This document shows, piece after piece, positions 32,727 through 41,145 of a stretch of 54,842 nucleotides of DNA. This DNA is from Aliivibrio_A kagoshimensis. Lineage in GTDB: Bacteria > Pseudomonadota > Gammaproteobacteria > Enterobacterales > Vibrionaceae. Location of the stretch: NCBI RefSeq assembly GCF_050337105.1, contig NZ_JAKJSQ010000022.1:1-54842 (forward strand), written 5' to 3'. The notes beneath the pieces are model-generated. The model saw only the letters and a program-made list of their open reading frames with translations, was not told the origin of the DNA and did not search any database. Both the position numbers and the translations under genes were made by a program. The number at the start of each line of letters is the position of its first letter. Position 1 is the first letter of the stretch.

Positions 32727-35357
32727 ATGAATGGAAAATACGGTGCACTTACCAGTAATGTCAACATGCTTGGACAACTTCTTGGAAATACAATTCGTGA
32801 TGCGCACGGAGAAGAGCTGTTTAATAAGATAGAAGGTATTCGCCAGCGTTCCAAATCAGCTCAAGCTGGTAGTAGCAGTGATCGTGATTTGCTCATTGAT
32901 GACATTAAACACCTATCAGATGAACAGCTTACTCCTGTAGCTCGTGCCTTCAGTCAATTTCTAAATCTCACCAATATGGCCGAACAGTACCACACGATCT
33001 CAAGACACTGTGAAGAGCAGATCTGTGAGCCAGATGTCATTAATAGCCTGTTTGCAAAGTTGTCGCAAAACAATGTTAATCAATCTGATATTAGCCAAGC
33101 AATAAATGAGTTAGACATTGAATTGGTACTCACCGCGCACCCTACTGAGATCGCTCGTCGCACCACCATTCATAAGTTTGTGCAGATTAATAAGTGTCTC
33201 TCTGAATTGGAATTAACGGATCTCTCATTCAGCGAACGCACCAAAGTTGAACGTCGCCTAGAACAACTTATTGCACAGTCTTGGCACTCCGATGTTATTA
33301 GAAAGCAGCGCCCAACCCCGCTTGATGAAGCAAAATGGGGGTTTGCCGTTATTGAGAACTCACTATGGCAAGCAGTGCCTGATTTTTTAAGAGATTTTGA
33401 TGACAAGTTAAAGAACCATTTACACCAAGGTTTACCTATCGATGCGAAACCACTGCACTTCTCTTCATGGATGTGTGGCGATCGTGATGGCAATCCGTTT
33501 GTCACTCATACCGTCACCAAAGAGGTACTCTTACTCTCTCGCTGGAAAGCCGCTGATCTCTACTTGGAAGATATTCAAGATTTAATCAACGAACTCTCTA
33601 TGGTAAAAGCTAACGATGCCATTCGTGCATTAGCTGGTGATGCACACGAACCTTACCGTGCCGTCTTAAAACAGCTCCGTACTCTTCTGCATAACACGCT
33701 TGATCATCTGGATGCACAAATCAATAACCAACCAACGGGCAATAAAGAAATTTTAACCTCGGTTGATCAATTATGGACTCCTTTGTATGCCTGTTACCAA
33801 TCGCTTCACCAATGTGGCATGGCCATCATTGCAGAAGGGTCGCTATTAGATACTCTAAGAAGAATTAAAACCTTTGGAGTTCACCTTGTTCGACTTGATA
33901 TACGCCAAGAGAGTACGCGTCACGCCAATGTGCTGTCAGAGCTGACCCGTTACCTCGGAATCGGTGATTATCAACAGTGGAGTGAGCAAGATAAAATTTC
34001 ATTTTTAGTGAATGAACTCAGTTCAAAACGCCCATTGATTCCCAATAATTGGCAGCCATCAGATGACGTGCAAGAGGTGCTGGATACCTGCAGGGTGATT
34101 GCTCATCAACCTCGTGAAGCTCTCGGTGCTTATGTTATTTCAATGGCTCGTACAGCATCAGATGTGCTGGCTGTCCATTTACTGCTGCAAGAGACTGGTT
34201 GCTCTTTTAGAATGGATGTCTGCCCACTGTTTGAGACCTTAGACGATCTGCAAAACGCTGAGTCAGTGATCAAACAGCTACTAGATATTGATTGGTATCG
34301 TGGCTTTATCCAAAACTATCAAATGGTGATGATCGGTTATTCTGATTCCGCCAAAGATGCTGGTGTTATGGCCGCTGGATGGGCGCAATATACTGCGATG
34401 GAAGCGTTAGTTGAAGTGTGTGAAAGTGCGGATGTTGAACTAAGGCTATTCCATGGTCGAGGCGGAACCATTGGCCGTGGTGGTGCTCCTGCTCACGCCG
34501 CATTGCTTTCTCAGCCACCAAAAAGCTTAAAAGGTGGATTAAGAGTGACAGAGCAGGGAGAGATGATCCGTTTTAAACTTGGCCTCCCTGATATTGCAGT
34601 AAACAGCTTTAACTTGTACGCCAGTGCCATCTTAGAAGCAAACTTACTGCCGCCACCTGCACCTAAGCACGCTTGGTATGAACTGATGAACACTATTTCT
34701 GATGTGTCATGCAAAGCCTATCGAGATGTTGTGCAAGGTGAACCCGATTTTGTTCCCTACTTTCGAGCAGCCACTCCTGAGTTAGAGCTCGGAAAACTGC
34801 CTTTAGGATCTCGTCCTGCAAAAAGAAACCCTAACGGGGGCGTCGAATCATTAAGAGCGATCCCTTGGATTTTTTCATGGAGCCAAAACAGACTCTTGTT
34901 ACCAGCATGGTTGGGAGCAGGAGAAGGGATACAACACGCAGTCGACCACGGCCATCAATCCGAGCTTGAAGAGATGTGTCGAACTTGGCCGTTTTTCTCT
35001 ACTCGCTTAGGCATGCTTGAAATGGTCTATGCAAAAACCAACGCCTCAATTTCCGAATATTACGATCAACGACTCACTGACCCCTCTTTATGGCCACTTG
35101 GCGAACGATTAAGAGCGCAATTAAATAAAGATATAACGTCAGTATTAAATGTTGAGAATTCTGATCATTTAATGGCAAGTAATCCTTGGGGGCAAGAAGC
35201 CATTCGTTTAAGAAATATCTATGTTGAGCCTCTTAATATGTTACAAGCTGAATTACTTTACCGCACTCGCCATCAATCCACGACATCACAGGATCTTGAA
35301 GAGGCACTAATGGTTACTATTGCAGGAATAGCTACTGGAATGAGAAATACAGGATAA
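32727..35357 (+). CDS. ppc: Phosphoenolpyruvate carboxylase
   Basis: Ppc fixes bicarbonate onto PEP to refill oxaloacetate. The 876-residue protein has VLTAHPTEIARRT, the GYSDSAKDAG motif, and the glycine-rich FHGRGGTIGRGGAP loop with its catalytic arginine. It ends IAGIATGMRNTG, the allosteric-site C-terminus. The length is normal. It is free-standing: the terminator follows at 35390 and it is preceded by a 206-base gap. Confidence 0.97.
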   Translation: MNGKYGALTSNVNMLGQLLGNTIRDAHGEELFNKIEGIRQRSKSAQAGSSSDRDLLIDDIKHLSDEQLTPVARAFSQFLNLTNMAEQYHTISRHCEEQICEPDVINSLFAKLSQNNVNQSDISQAINELDIELVLTAHPTEIARRTTIHKFVQINKCLSELELTDLSFSERTKVERRLEQLIAQSWHSDVIRKQRPTPLDEAKWGFAVIENSLWQAVPDFLRDFDDKLKNHLHQGLPIDAKPLHFSSWMCGDRDGNPFVTHTVTKEVLLLSRWKAADLYLEDIQDLINELSMVKANDAIRALAGDAHEPYRAVLKQLRTLLHNTLDHLDAQINNQPTGNKEILTSVDQLWTPLYACYQSLHQCGMAIIAEGSLLDTLRRIKTFGVHLVRLDIRQESTRHANVLSELTRYLGIGDYQQWSEQDKISFLVNELSSKRPLIPNNWQPSDDVQEVLDTCRVIAHQPREALGAYVISMARTASDVLAVHLLLQETGCSFRMDVCPLFETLDDLQNAESVIKQLLDIDWYRGFIQNYQMVMIGYSDSAKDAGVMAAGWAQYTAMEALVEVCESADVELRLFHGRGGTIGRGGAPAHAALLSQPPKSLKGGLRVTEQGEMIRFKLGLPDIAVNSFNLYASAILEANLLPPPAPKHAWYELMNTISDVSCKAYRDVVQGEPDFVPYFRAATPELELGKLPLGSRPAKRNPNGGVESLRAIPWIFSWSQNRLLLPAWLGAGEGIQHAVDHGHQSELEEMCRTWPFFSTRLGMLEMVYAKTNASISEYYDQRLTDPSLWPLGERLRAQLNKDITSVLNVENSDHLMASNPWGQEAIRLRNIYVEPLNMLQAELLYRTRHQSTTSQDLEEALMVTIAGIATGMRNTG

Positions 35358-35389
35358 CGACAGGATAAAATTTCGTGGAAAAGGAAAAG

Positions 35390-35416
35390 CCACCCCAAAT
35401 CGGGGTGGTTTTAATT
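35390..35416 (+). terminator. Terminator of ppc
   Basis: CCACCCC-AAATC-GGGGTGG is a 7-bp GC-rich stem followed by TTTTAATTT, 33 bases after the ppc stop. Confidence 0.88.
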
Positions 35417-35758
35417 TATAAAATGAAATTAATGAGTATTTTGTCAAAAAAAAATCAATATAGTGATCCCTATTCTACCTAATGCGTACGAGTTGATATA
35501 AGCTTCAGAGTAGGCAATTGATAAACAATCATTAATTTTAATTGCTTTGCTCGGTTCTATAATAAATAATAATACATGAACAATATGAACAAAAAGTAGC
35601 TTTTGAGCATTATTGATGCCATAACTATATATGTAAATAATAAAATTACCGCAATTTCACGTTCAACACCAAAATAATGAAGTCCTTTATTTTGGCTGAA
35701 GTGACGAAGAGCACAAGGACGCGCGGAGATACACTTTCACATTAAAGGGATAGAGAAC
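35417..35758 (+). promoter_or_regulatory. Long upstream region of aphA
   Basis: This 340-base AT-rich gap has no gene. ATTGATAAACAATCATTAAT at 35517-35536 resembles the LuxR/HapR-type operator (two ATTGATAA-like half-sites facing each other), the expected repressor of aphA at high cell density. TATAATAAATAAT near 35558-35570 may contain a -10. Nearer the start, GTCCTT (35682-35687) can pair with AAGGAC (35715-35720) around a 27-base loop. In other vibrios Qrr small RNAs bind the aphA leader, so this hairpin is a plausible control element, but I cannot show a Qrr pairing. AAAGGGATAGAG serves as ribosome binding site. Confidence 0.5.
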
Positions 35759-36319
35759 ATGTCACTACCACATGTAATTTTAACAGTATTAAGTACAAAA
35801 GACGCCACTGGATACGACATAACTAAAGAGTTTTCGCAGAGTATTGGTTACTTCTGGAAAGCGAGTCACCAGCAGGTATATCGCGAATTAAATAAAATGG
35901 CTTCTAATGAGTTGGTCACTTGTATTTTAATTCCACAGCAAGGAAAGCCTGACCGTAAGGTGTATTCTATTACCGAGGCAGGTAAAGAGAGCTTATTTCA
36001 ATGGTTCCAAGAGCCAACATTCCACTCTACGATTCGTGATGAATTCACAGCCAAGTTACTCGTTTGTGAAATATACAATTCCGAACCGATGCAATTTCAA
36101 CTCGCTTCATTAATTGAAGAGTCGAAATCACTATTAAATAACTACAGAAGTATTGAAGAGACGCATTTTTCATCGCCCTCTCTGTTGAATCGACAAGCTC
36201 GTTTAGAGCGCTTGACTCTACGCCGAAATATTATTGAACGACAAGGTTGGATAGTATGGGCAGAAGAAGTCATGAACGAATTAAAACATCTTGATTCACC
36301 AACTGCTATTGCTGTTTAA
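35759..36319 (+). CDS. aphA: Low-cell-density quorum-sensing regulator AphA (PadR family)
   Basis: The 186-residue PadR-family winged-helix regulator begins MSLPHVILTVLSTKDATGYDITKEF and has SIGYFWKASHQQVYRELNKM and LERLTLRRN, which I recognise as AphA of vibrios. AphA is the master regulator of low-density quorum-sensing gene expression and, in V. cholerae, activates tcpPH together with AphB. An N-terminal DNA-binding domain (1-85) is followed by an antiparallel coiled-coil dimerisation region (about 100-178). It is a strong marker of Vibrionaceae. The region between residues 85 and 130 is more diverged from the V. cholerae protein. Confidence 0.93.
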   Translation: MSLPHVILTVLSTKDATGYDITKEFSQSIGYFWKASHQQVYRELNKMASNELVTCILIPQQGKPDRKVYSITEAGKESLFQWFQEPTFHSTIRDEFTAKLLVCEIYNSEPMQFQLASLIEESKSLLNNYRSIEETHFSSPSLLNRQARLERLTLRRNIIERQGWIVWAEEVMNELKHLDSPTAIAV

Positions 36320-36330
36320 GGTTTTTTAAT

Positions 36331-36367
36331 AAAAAAAGGGGTTGAACATTGTTCAACCCCTTTTTTT
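36331..36367. terminator. Bidirectional terminator between aphA and pgi
   Basis: AAAAAAAGGGGTTGAACA-TTGTTCAACCCCTTTTTTT is an almost perfect palindrome with A and T tracts at both ends, placed between the convergent aphA and pgi genes. Confidence 0.92.
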
Positions 36368-36385
36368 CATTTGTTATTTATAACG

Positions 36386-38038
36386 TTACGCTTGATACGC
36401 TTTAAATGCATTAATCAAACCATTGGTTGAGCTATCATGAGATGTCACACTCTCATTATCTCGAAGCTCTGGCAGTATTTGATTCGCCAACTGTTTACCA
36501 AGCTCAACGCCCCACTGATCAAAACTAAAGACATTCCAGATAACACCTTGTACAAAGATCTTATGTTCGTACATCGCGATAAGGCTACCTAATGTTTTCG
36601 GTGTGATTTTCTTAACTAGGATAGAGTTGGTTGGGCGGTTACCTTCAAACACTTTGAAATTAGCCAATGCTTCTATCTCATCAGTCGTTTTTCCCGCAGC
36701 AATGCACTCCGCTTCGACTTGCTCTTTGCTTTTACCGAACGCTAATGCTTCCGTCTGGGCAAAAAAGTTAGACATCAATTTCTGATGATGATCACCAATT
36801 GGATTATGGCTGATGGCAGGAGCAATAAAGTCACACGGAATGAGCTTAGTGCCTTGATGAATCAACTGATAAAAGGCGTGCTGGCCATTGGTTCCAGGTT
36901 CCCCCCAAATGATTGGCCCAGTTTGGTACTCAACCAAACTTCCATCACGATCAACACACTTACCGTTTGACTCCATATTCCCTTGCTGGAAGTACGCGGC
37001 AAAACGATGCATATATTGGTCATAAGGTAGAATAGCTTCTGATTCCGCACCATGGAAGTTGTTATACCAAATACCGATCAATGCCAAAATAATGGGAAGG
37101 TTATTCTCAGCGTCACTGTGTGAAAAGTGCACATCCATATCATGGGCACCTTGCAGTAATTCTACAAAGTTATCAAATCCGACAGAGAGCGAGATGGAGA
37201 GACCAATAGCTGACCATAATGAGTAGCGGCCGCCAACCCAATCCCAGAACTCAAACATATTGTCTGTATCGATACCAAATTCAGCCACCGAACTGGCATT
37301 AGTGGAGAGTGCTGCAAAGTGTTTGGCAACATGTTCTGGCTCCATCGCTGATGTTAAGAACCAGTCACGAGCAGAAAGTGCATTACTCATTGTCTCTTGA
37401 GTCGTGAATGTTTTCGATGCAATCAAAAACAGGGTCGTTTCAGGGTTCACTCGCTTTAACGTTTCAGCAATATGAGTCCCATCGACATTAGACACAAAGT
37501 GCATGGTTAAATGGGTTTTATATGCTGCTAGTGCCTCTGACACCATATAAGGACCTAGATCGGAGCCTCCAATACCAATATTAACGACATCTGTAATCGC
37601 TTTTCCTGTATAGCCCTTCCACTCCCCAGAAAGAATACGATGAGTAAAATGCTTCATTTTATCTAATACACTGTTAATCGCAGGCATTACATCTTGCCCA
37701 TCCACCATAACAGGAGTATTACTGCGGTTTCTCAATGCAGTATGTAATACAGAGCGGTTTTCAGTTTTATTGATGGTTTCACCACCAAACATCGCAGCAA
37801 TTGCCGCTTTAACTTCCGTCTGTTCAGCCAGAGCAAACAGCTTACTCATGGTCTCTTCGTTGATAATATTCTTTGAATAATCGAGCAGGATATCTGAGCC
37901 AAATTGAGCGGAAAATGTATTGAATCGCTCAGGATCATTGGCAAACAGCGTAGAAATATCAAAATCTTGTGCCGTTTCAAAGTGAGCAGTTAACTCAGAC
38001 CAAGCTGGTGTTTTTGTTGGGTTGATGCTTTTCAACAT
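36386..38038 (-). CDS. pgi: Glucose-6-phosphate isomerase
   Basis: Pgi interconverts glucose-6-phosphate and fructose-6-phosphate. The 550-residue protein has the signatures DVVNIGIGGSDLGPYMV, VGGRYSLWSAIGLSI and the C-terminal FDQWGVELGKQLA, with the catalytic region GNMESNGK and HAFYQLIHQG. The length is standard for proteobacteria. It stands alone, with a 336-base upstream region. Confidence 0.97.
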   Translation of the reverse strand: MLKSINPTKTPAWSELTAHFETAQDFDISTLFANDPERFNTFSAQFGSDILLDYSKNIINEETMSKLFALAEQTEVKAAIAAMFGGETINKTENRSVLHTALRNRSNTPVMVDGQDVMPAINSVLDKMKHFTHRILSGEWKGYTGKAITDVVNIGIGGSDLGPYMVSEALAAYKTHLTMHFVSNVDGTHIAETLKRVNPETTLFLIASKTFTTQETMSNALSARDWFLTSAMEPEHVAKHFAALSTNASSVAEFGIDTDNMFEFWDWVGGRYSLWSAIGLSISLSVGFDNFVELLQGAHDMDVHFSHSDAENNLPIILALIGIWYNNFHGAESEAILPYDQYMHRFAAYFQQGNMESNGKCVDRDGSLVEYQTGPIIWGEPGTNGQHAFYQLIHQGTKLIPCDFIAPAISHNPIGDHHQKLMSNFFAQTEALAFGKSKEQVEAECIAAGKTTDEIEALANFKVFEGNRPTNSILVKKITPKTLGSLIAMYEHKIFVQGVIWNVFSFDQWGVELGKQLANQILPELRDNESVTSHDSSTNGLINAFKAYQA

Positions 38039-38374
38039 AATGAATGTTTCCGAGAAATAATGTGTTCGTCACTTCATGCTAAGCCGATAAAATGGTTAAC
38101 AGAAGCGCCCATATTTGCGAATTTTAAAAACTCATGTAATCCCACATGTATTACTTACCTATCTCATCCATAAAATTTGGTAATTTTTCTACACTTAAAA
38201 CGAAAAATATCTGACTTTCTCCCCCTACATGAACAAGTCATCCATGTTAAACACTGTATAGCTTAGGCTATAAGCAAGTATAAGAAATAGACAGTTTCCA
38301 TTATCGAAGAATTTCGATCAAATTTATAGTAATTAGATCAAAAATGGCAGAATCAATTCTGCCATTTGAGGGTT
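38039..38374 (-). promoter_or_regulatory. pgi upstream region and terminator of the small lipoprotein gene
   Basis: This gap holds no gene. AAATGGCAGAAT-CA-ATTCTGCCATTT (38342-38367) is a near-perfect palindrome; on the minus strand TTTTTGATC follows, so it terminates the lipoprotein gene at 38375. A separate 16-base palindrome TATAGC-TTAG-GCTATA lies at 38257-38272, about 220 bases upstream of pgi, and could be an operator; its binding protein is unknown. I find no other clear element. Confidence 0.5.
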
Positions 38375-38701
38375 TTATTTTGCTACATTAAACGAGCGGT
38401 CATTTTTGCAAGTAAAGGTGTAATAGTTCTTTCGTTCATTAAAGGCACTGAAACCTACCCCATTACAGTACGCGCCATTGATCTCTTGCATCACCTCTAT
38501 GGTCTGTTGGTTTTTAACTTGAAAGTAACTACCATCTTCACATACAGTTCGAATAACACCATCATCACCTTTTGAAAAAGATTTGATTTTAGTTGCACAG
38601 AGATTAAAGCTCACATCCATGAAGTCATCCGCTTTTTCATCCACACTGCTGCTACAAGCTACTAGCCAAACACTCAAAACCAATACCATAGATTGCTTCA
38701 T
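38375..38701 (-). CDS. Small lipoprotein of unknown function
   Basis: The 108-residue protein has a short signal peptide with a lipobox (LVAC, modified cysteine C16) followed by SSS, so it should be a lipid-anchored envelope protein; no Asp at +2 suggests outer-membrane sorting. The mature part has four further cysteines (CATK, CEDG, CNGV, CKND), perhaps two disulfides. I do not recognise the family. A GTG at 38710 is possible, but the ATG at 38701 has GGGAG 8 bases upstream. It reads alone between a terminator and the outer-membrane protein gene upstream. Confidence 0.75.
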   Translation of the reverse strand: MKQSMVLVLSVWLVACSSSVDEKADDFMDVSFNLCATKIKSFSKGDDGVIRTVCEDGSYFQVKNQQTIEVMQEINGAYCNGVGFSAFNERKNYYTFTCKNDRSFNVAK

Positions 38702-38800
38702 TATAATCACTCCCTAATTATCCATATAATCAGCCTATGCCTTGATGACTCTGAATTCAAATTGGAGGTGATGAAAAGGTGGGTAAGTGCAAAAGTGGGA

Positions 38801-40048
38801 CTAGAAAGGTTGATTGATCATTACCCTAAACTCATCTCCCTCATTGCCCCATGCAAGCTCAGTTCGTACCACTACACCTTCTACTTGAAAACGGATAGCA
38901 GCGCCGGCACTCCAGCTCATCTCTTCATGCAAGGCTGTCAGGTTATAGTTATCAGACACTTGGCCTAAGTCAGTAAACAATACCCATTGCCACCAGGGCA
39001 TATCATAAAAACCGATGATAGGCATCTCCTCCAGTGGCTGCCAATCAGGCATAACTCGATACTCTAGGCTATAAGCAATAGCGGAGCGGTCATGAAATCG
39101 ACCAGACTGGAAACTTCGTAACCGATAGAGACCACCTAGATTTATACCCGCATACTCTGGGGGGCGCCCATCATAACTGTTACTGTCCCAGCTTGGGGTA
39201 TCGGCAGTATAAAAATTGAATGCCAACACCTGTTGATCAAAGAGATCCCCTAATGAACCTAAATCATAAAAAGCACTCTGGGCAAACTCCCACGTCCACC
39301 ATTGACTCTCCTCTCCTTGTTCAGGCGCATAACTAAAGGTAAGCGTGGAGTGTGCTCCATGGGTAGGATTACGAAGATCATTACGGTTGTCCCAATCAAA
39401 AAGCAATTGAGTCCCCCATGTTTCTGTCGCTTCATGAGATGGCTGGGATGATCCCAGATCTCTTGATTTATAAAATGGCTGTAATTCAATGGTACTGACC
39501 CCACTCTCTACTGGGTTCCAACCCGTCACTGGTCGACGTTGATTCAGTGACGACTTGGCACTACCATCTTTCGCAAAACCAAAAGGTAAAATATAACGAA
39601 CGGAAAGCCGTAACTGATCCTCTTTCCCATCAGCTAACGTAAAGTCATCCCCACTAGAGTTACTGCTGCCTTGATCACCAAGATAGTAGCTATAACTTTT
39701 ATATTCTGAGCTATAAAAATCGCCCCCGACTAAGAAAGAGTCACCCAAAAGATAGTTAGAAGAGCCGATGTACGTTGCGTAGCTTCCTTTATCTGATATT
39801 AACCCGACCCCAATTAACGCCGCTTGAGGCTGGCCAACCCCTTTTACAACACCAGCCATACCTATGGTCGTGCCCATACTTTCAGTTGAAAAAATAAACG
39901 GAACCATCGCACTGTTGTTTGACATCCAGTGCAAGAGATCATCAGCGCGACTAGGGGGTGACAATAAACCAAAGAGAAAAAACGCTGACCAAGCAGCGTT
40001 TTTCACCCATAACGGAAGTGAGAGTAGATACGAGGTATTACTTTTCAT
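38801..40048 (-). CDS. Outer-membrane beta-barrel of the BamA/TamA (Omp85, D15) type without POTRA domains
   Basis: The 415-residue protein has a Sec signal peptide (cleavage probably after SRA, residue 35-36) and an all-beta sequence ending in phenylalanine (RVMINQPF), the outer-membrane insertion signal. RNPTHGAHSTLTFSY and the loop-6-like LYRLRSFQSGRFHDRSA match the Omp85 barrel (usually VRGF; here LRSF). No POTRA domain is present, so it is an isolated 16-strand barrel, like patatin-associated or surface-antigen D15 proteins. Its start overlaps alr by 11 bases, which suggests translational coupling with alr and dnaB. The function is unknown. Confidence 0.8.
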   Translation of the reverse strand: MKSNTSYLLSLPLWVKNAAWSAFFLFGLLSPPSRADDLLHWMSNNSAMVPFIFSTESMGTTIGMAGVVKGVGQPQAALIGVGLISDKGSYATYIGSSNYLLGDSFLVGGDFYSSEYKSYSYYLGDQGSSNSSGDDFTLADGKEDQLRLSVRYILPFGFAKDGSAKSSLNQRRPVTGWNPVESGVSTIELQPFYKSRDLGSSQPSHEATETWGTQLLFDWDNRNDLRNPTHGAHSTLTFSYAPEQGEESQWWTWEFAQSAFYDLGSLGDLFDQQVLAFNFYTADTPSWDSNSYDGRPPEYAGINLGGLYRLRSFQSGRFHDRSAIAYSLEYRVMPDWQPLEEMPIIGFYDMPWWQWVLFTDLGQVSDNYNLTALHEEMSWSAGAAIRFQVEGVVVRTELAWGNEGDEFRVMINQPF

Positions 40049-41135
40049 TGGATTGATAAGACATTGCCACCCGCGAAGTCAGTTTGGTCACTAACTCATA
40101 CGCAATCGTTCCAACGTGCTCTGCCACCTCCTCAGCCGGAAGTCCTTGACCCCATAGTGTCGCCTCATCACCTACTTGATCGGTTGCATCTGGTCCTAAA
40201 TCCACCGTAAGCATATCCATCGAGACTCGACCTGAGAGTGGTACTTTTCGACCATTCACCAGTACAGGCGTGTTGTTCGGAGCCATTCTTGGGTAACCAT
40301 CACCATAACCGATAGCAATCACTCCAACCTTAGTATCACGCTCAGTTTGCCAAATACCACCATATCCCACTCGCTCACCTGCTTTTACCTCTCTCACGGC
40401 AATCAAATGGGATTTGAGCGTCATAACCGGTGTAAACCCCATTTCCTGGGCACTCTTATTCGCGAATGGTGAAACGCCATAGAGAATGATACCAGGACGA
40501 ACCCAATCAAAATGTGTCTCCGGCAACGTCAATAATGCAGCAGAGGCAGCAATAGAACGCTCTCCACGACACTCCGCAGTTAAGCAACTGAATCTATCTA
40601 GCTGATCCGCGGTGATCTGGCTATCTAACTCATCAGCACAAGCAAAGTGACTCATATAACGTAATGGCTTCGCCACATTTTCACAGCGCTTTAGACGCTC
40701 AACAAACTCATCGTATTGATCCGAGTTGACCCCTAGGCGATGCATCCCACTGTCTATTTTTAACCACACCACGACTGGGTTCTCAAGCGTCATCTTCTCT
40801 AACGCTTCCAGCTGCTCAACACAGTGCACGGCGGTCTGAATATTATTGGTCACCAAAATCGGCAGATCGTGTTCAGAGTAGAAACCTTCAAGCAACAGTA
40901 TCGGTTTAACAATCCCACCCGCTCGTAATTGCAATGCCTCTTCAATGCGTGCAACACCAAAGGAATCTGCGCTGTTTGTCGCTGTTGCTGCAATTTGATC
41001 CAAACCATGGCCATACGCATTCGCTTTAACGACAGCAAGAATTTTACTGTTTGGTGCGACTTGTTGAACCTTCTTCAGGTTACTCTCTAGTGCTTCTGTA
41101 TCAATATAAGCTGTAGCTGCTTTCATATAGCTCAT
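40038..41135 (-). CDS. alr: Alanine racemase
   Basis: Alr makes D-alanine for peptidoglycan. The 365-residue PLP enzyme has the cofactor lysine K37 in AVVKANAYGHG and a C-terminal beta domain with the catalytic tyrosine region (GYGGIWQ). The open frame runs to 41264 inside dnaB, but the ATG at 41135 follows GGAG and gives MSYMKAATAYIDTEAL; the internal ATG at 41126 is an alternative. It lies 10 bases after dnaB, the conserved dnaB-alr pair. Confidence 0.95.
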   Translation of the reverse strand: MSYMKAATAYIDTEALESNLKKVQQVAPNSKILAVVKANAYGHGLDQIAATATNSADSFGVARIEEALQLRAGGIVKPILLLEGFYSEHDLPILVTNNIQTAVHCVEQLEALEKMTLENPVVVWLKIDSGMHRLGVNSDQYDEFVERLKRCENVAKPLRYMSHFACADELDSQITADQLDRFSCLTAECRGERSIAASAALLTLPETHFDWVRPGIILYGVSPFANKSAQEMGFTPVMTLKSHLIAVREVKAGERVGYGGIWQTERDTKVGVIAIGYGDGYPRMAPNNTPVLVNGRKVPLSGRVSMDMLTVDLGPDATDQVGDEATLWGQGLPAEEVAEHVGTIAYELVTKLTSRVAMSYQSNEK

Positions 41136-41145
41136 ATTCGCTCCA

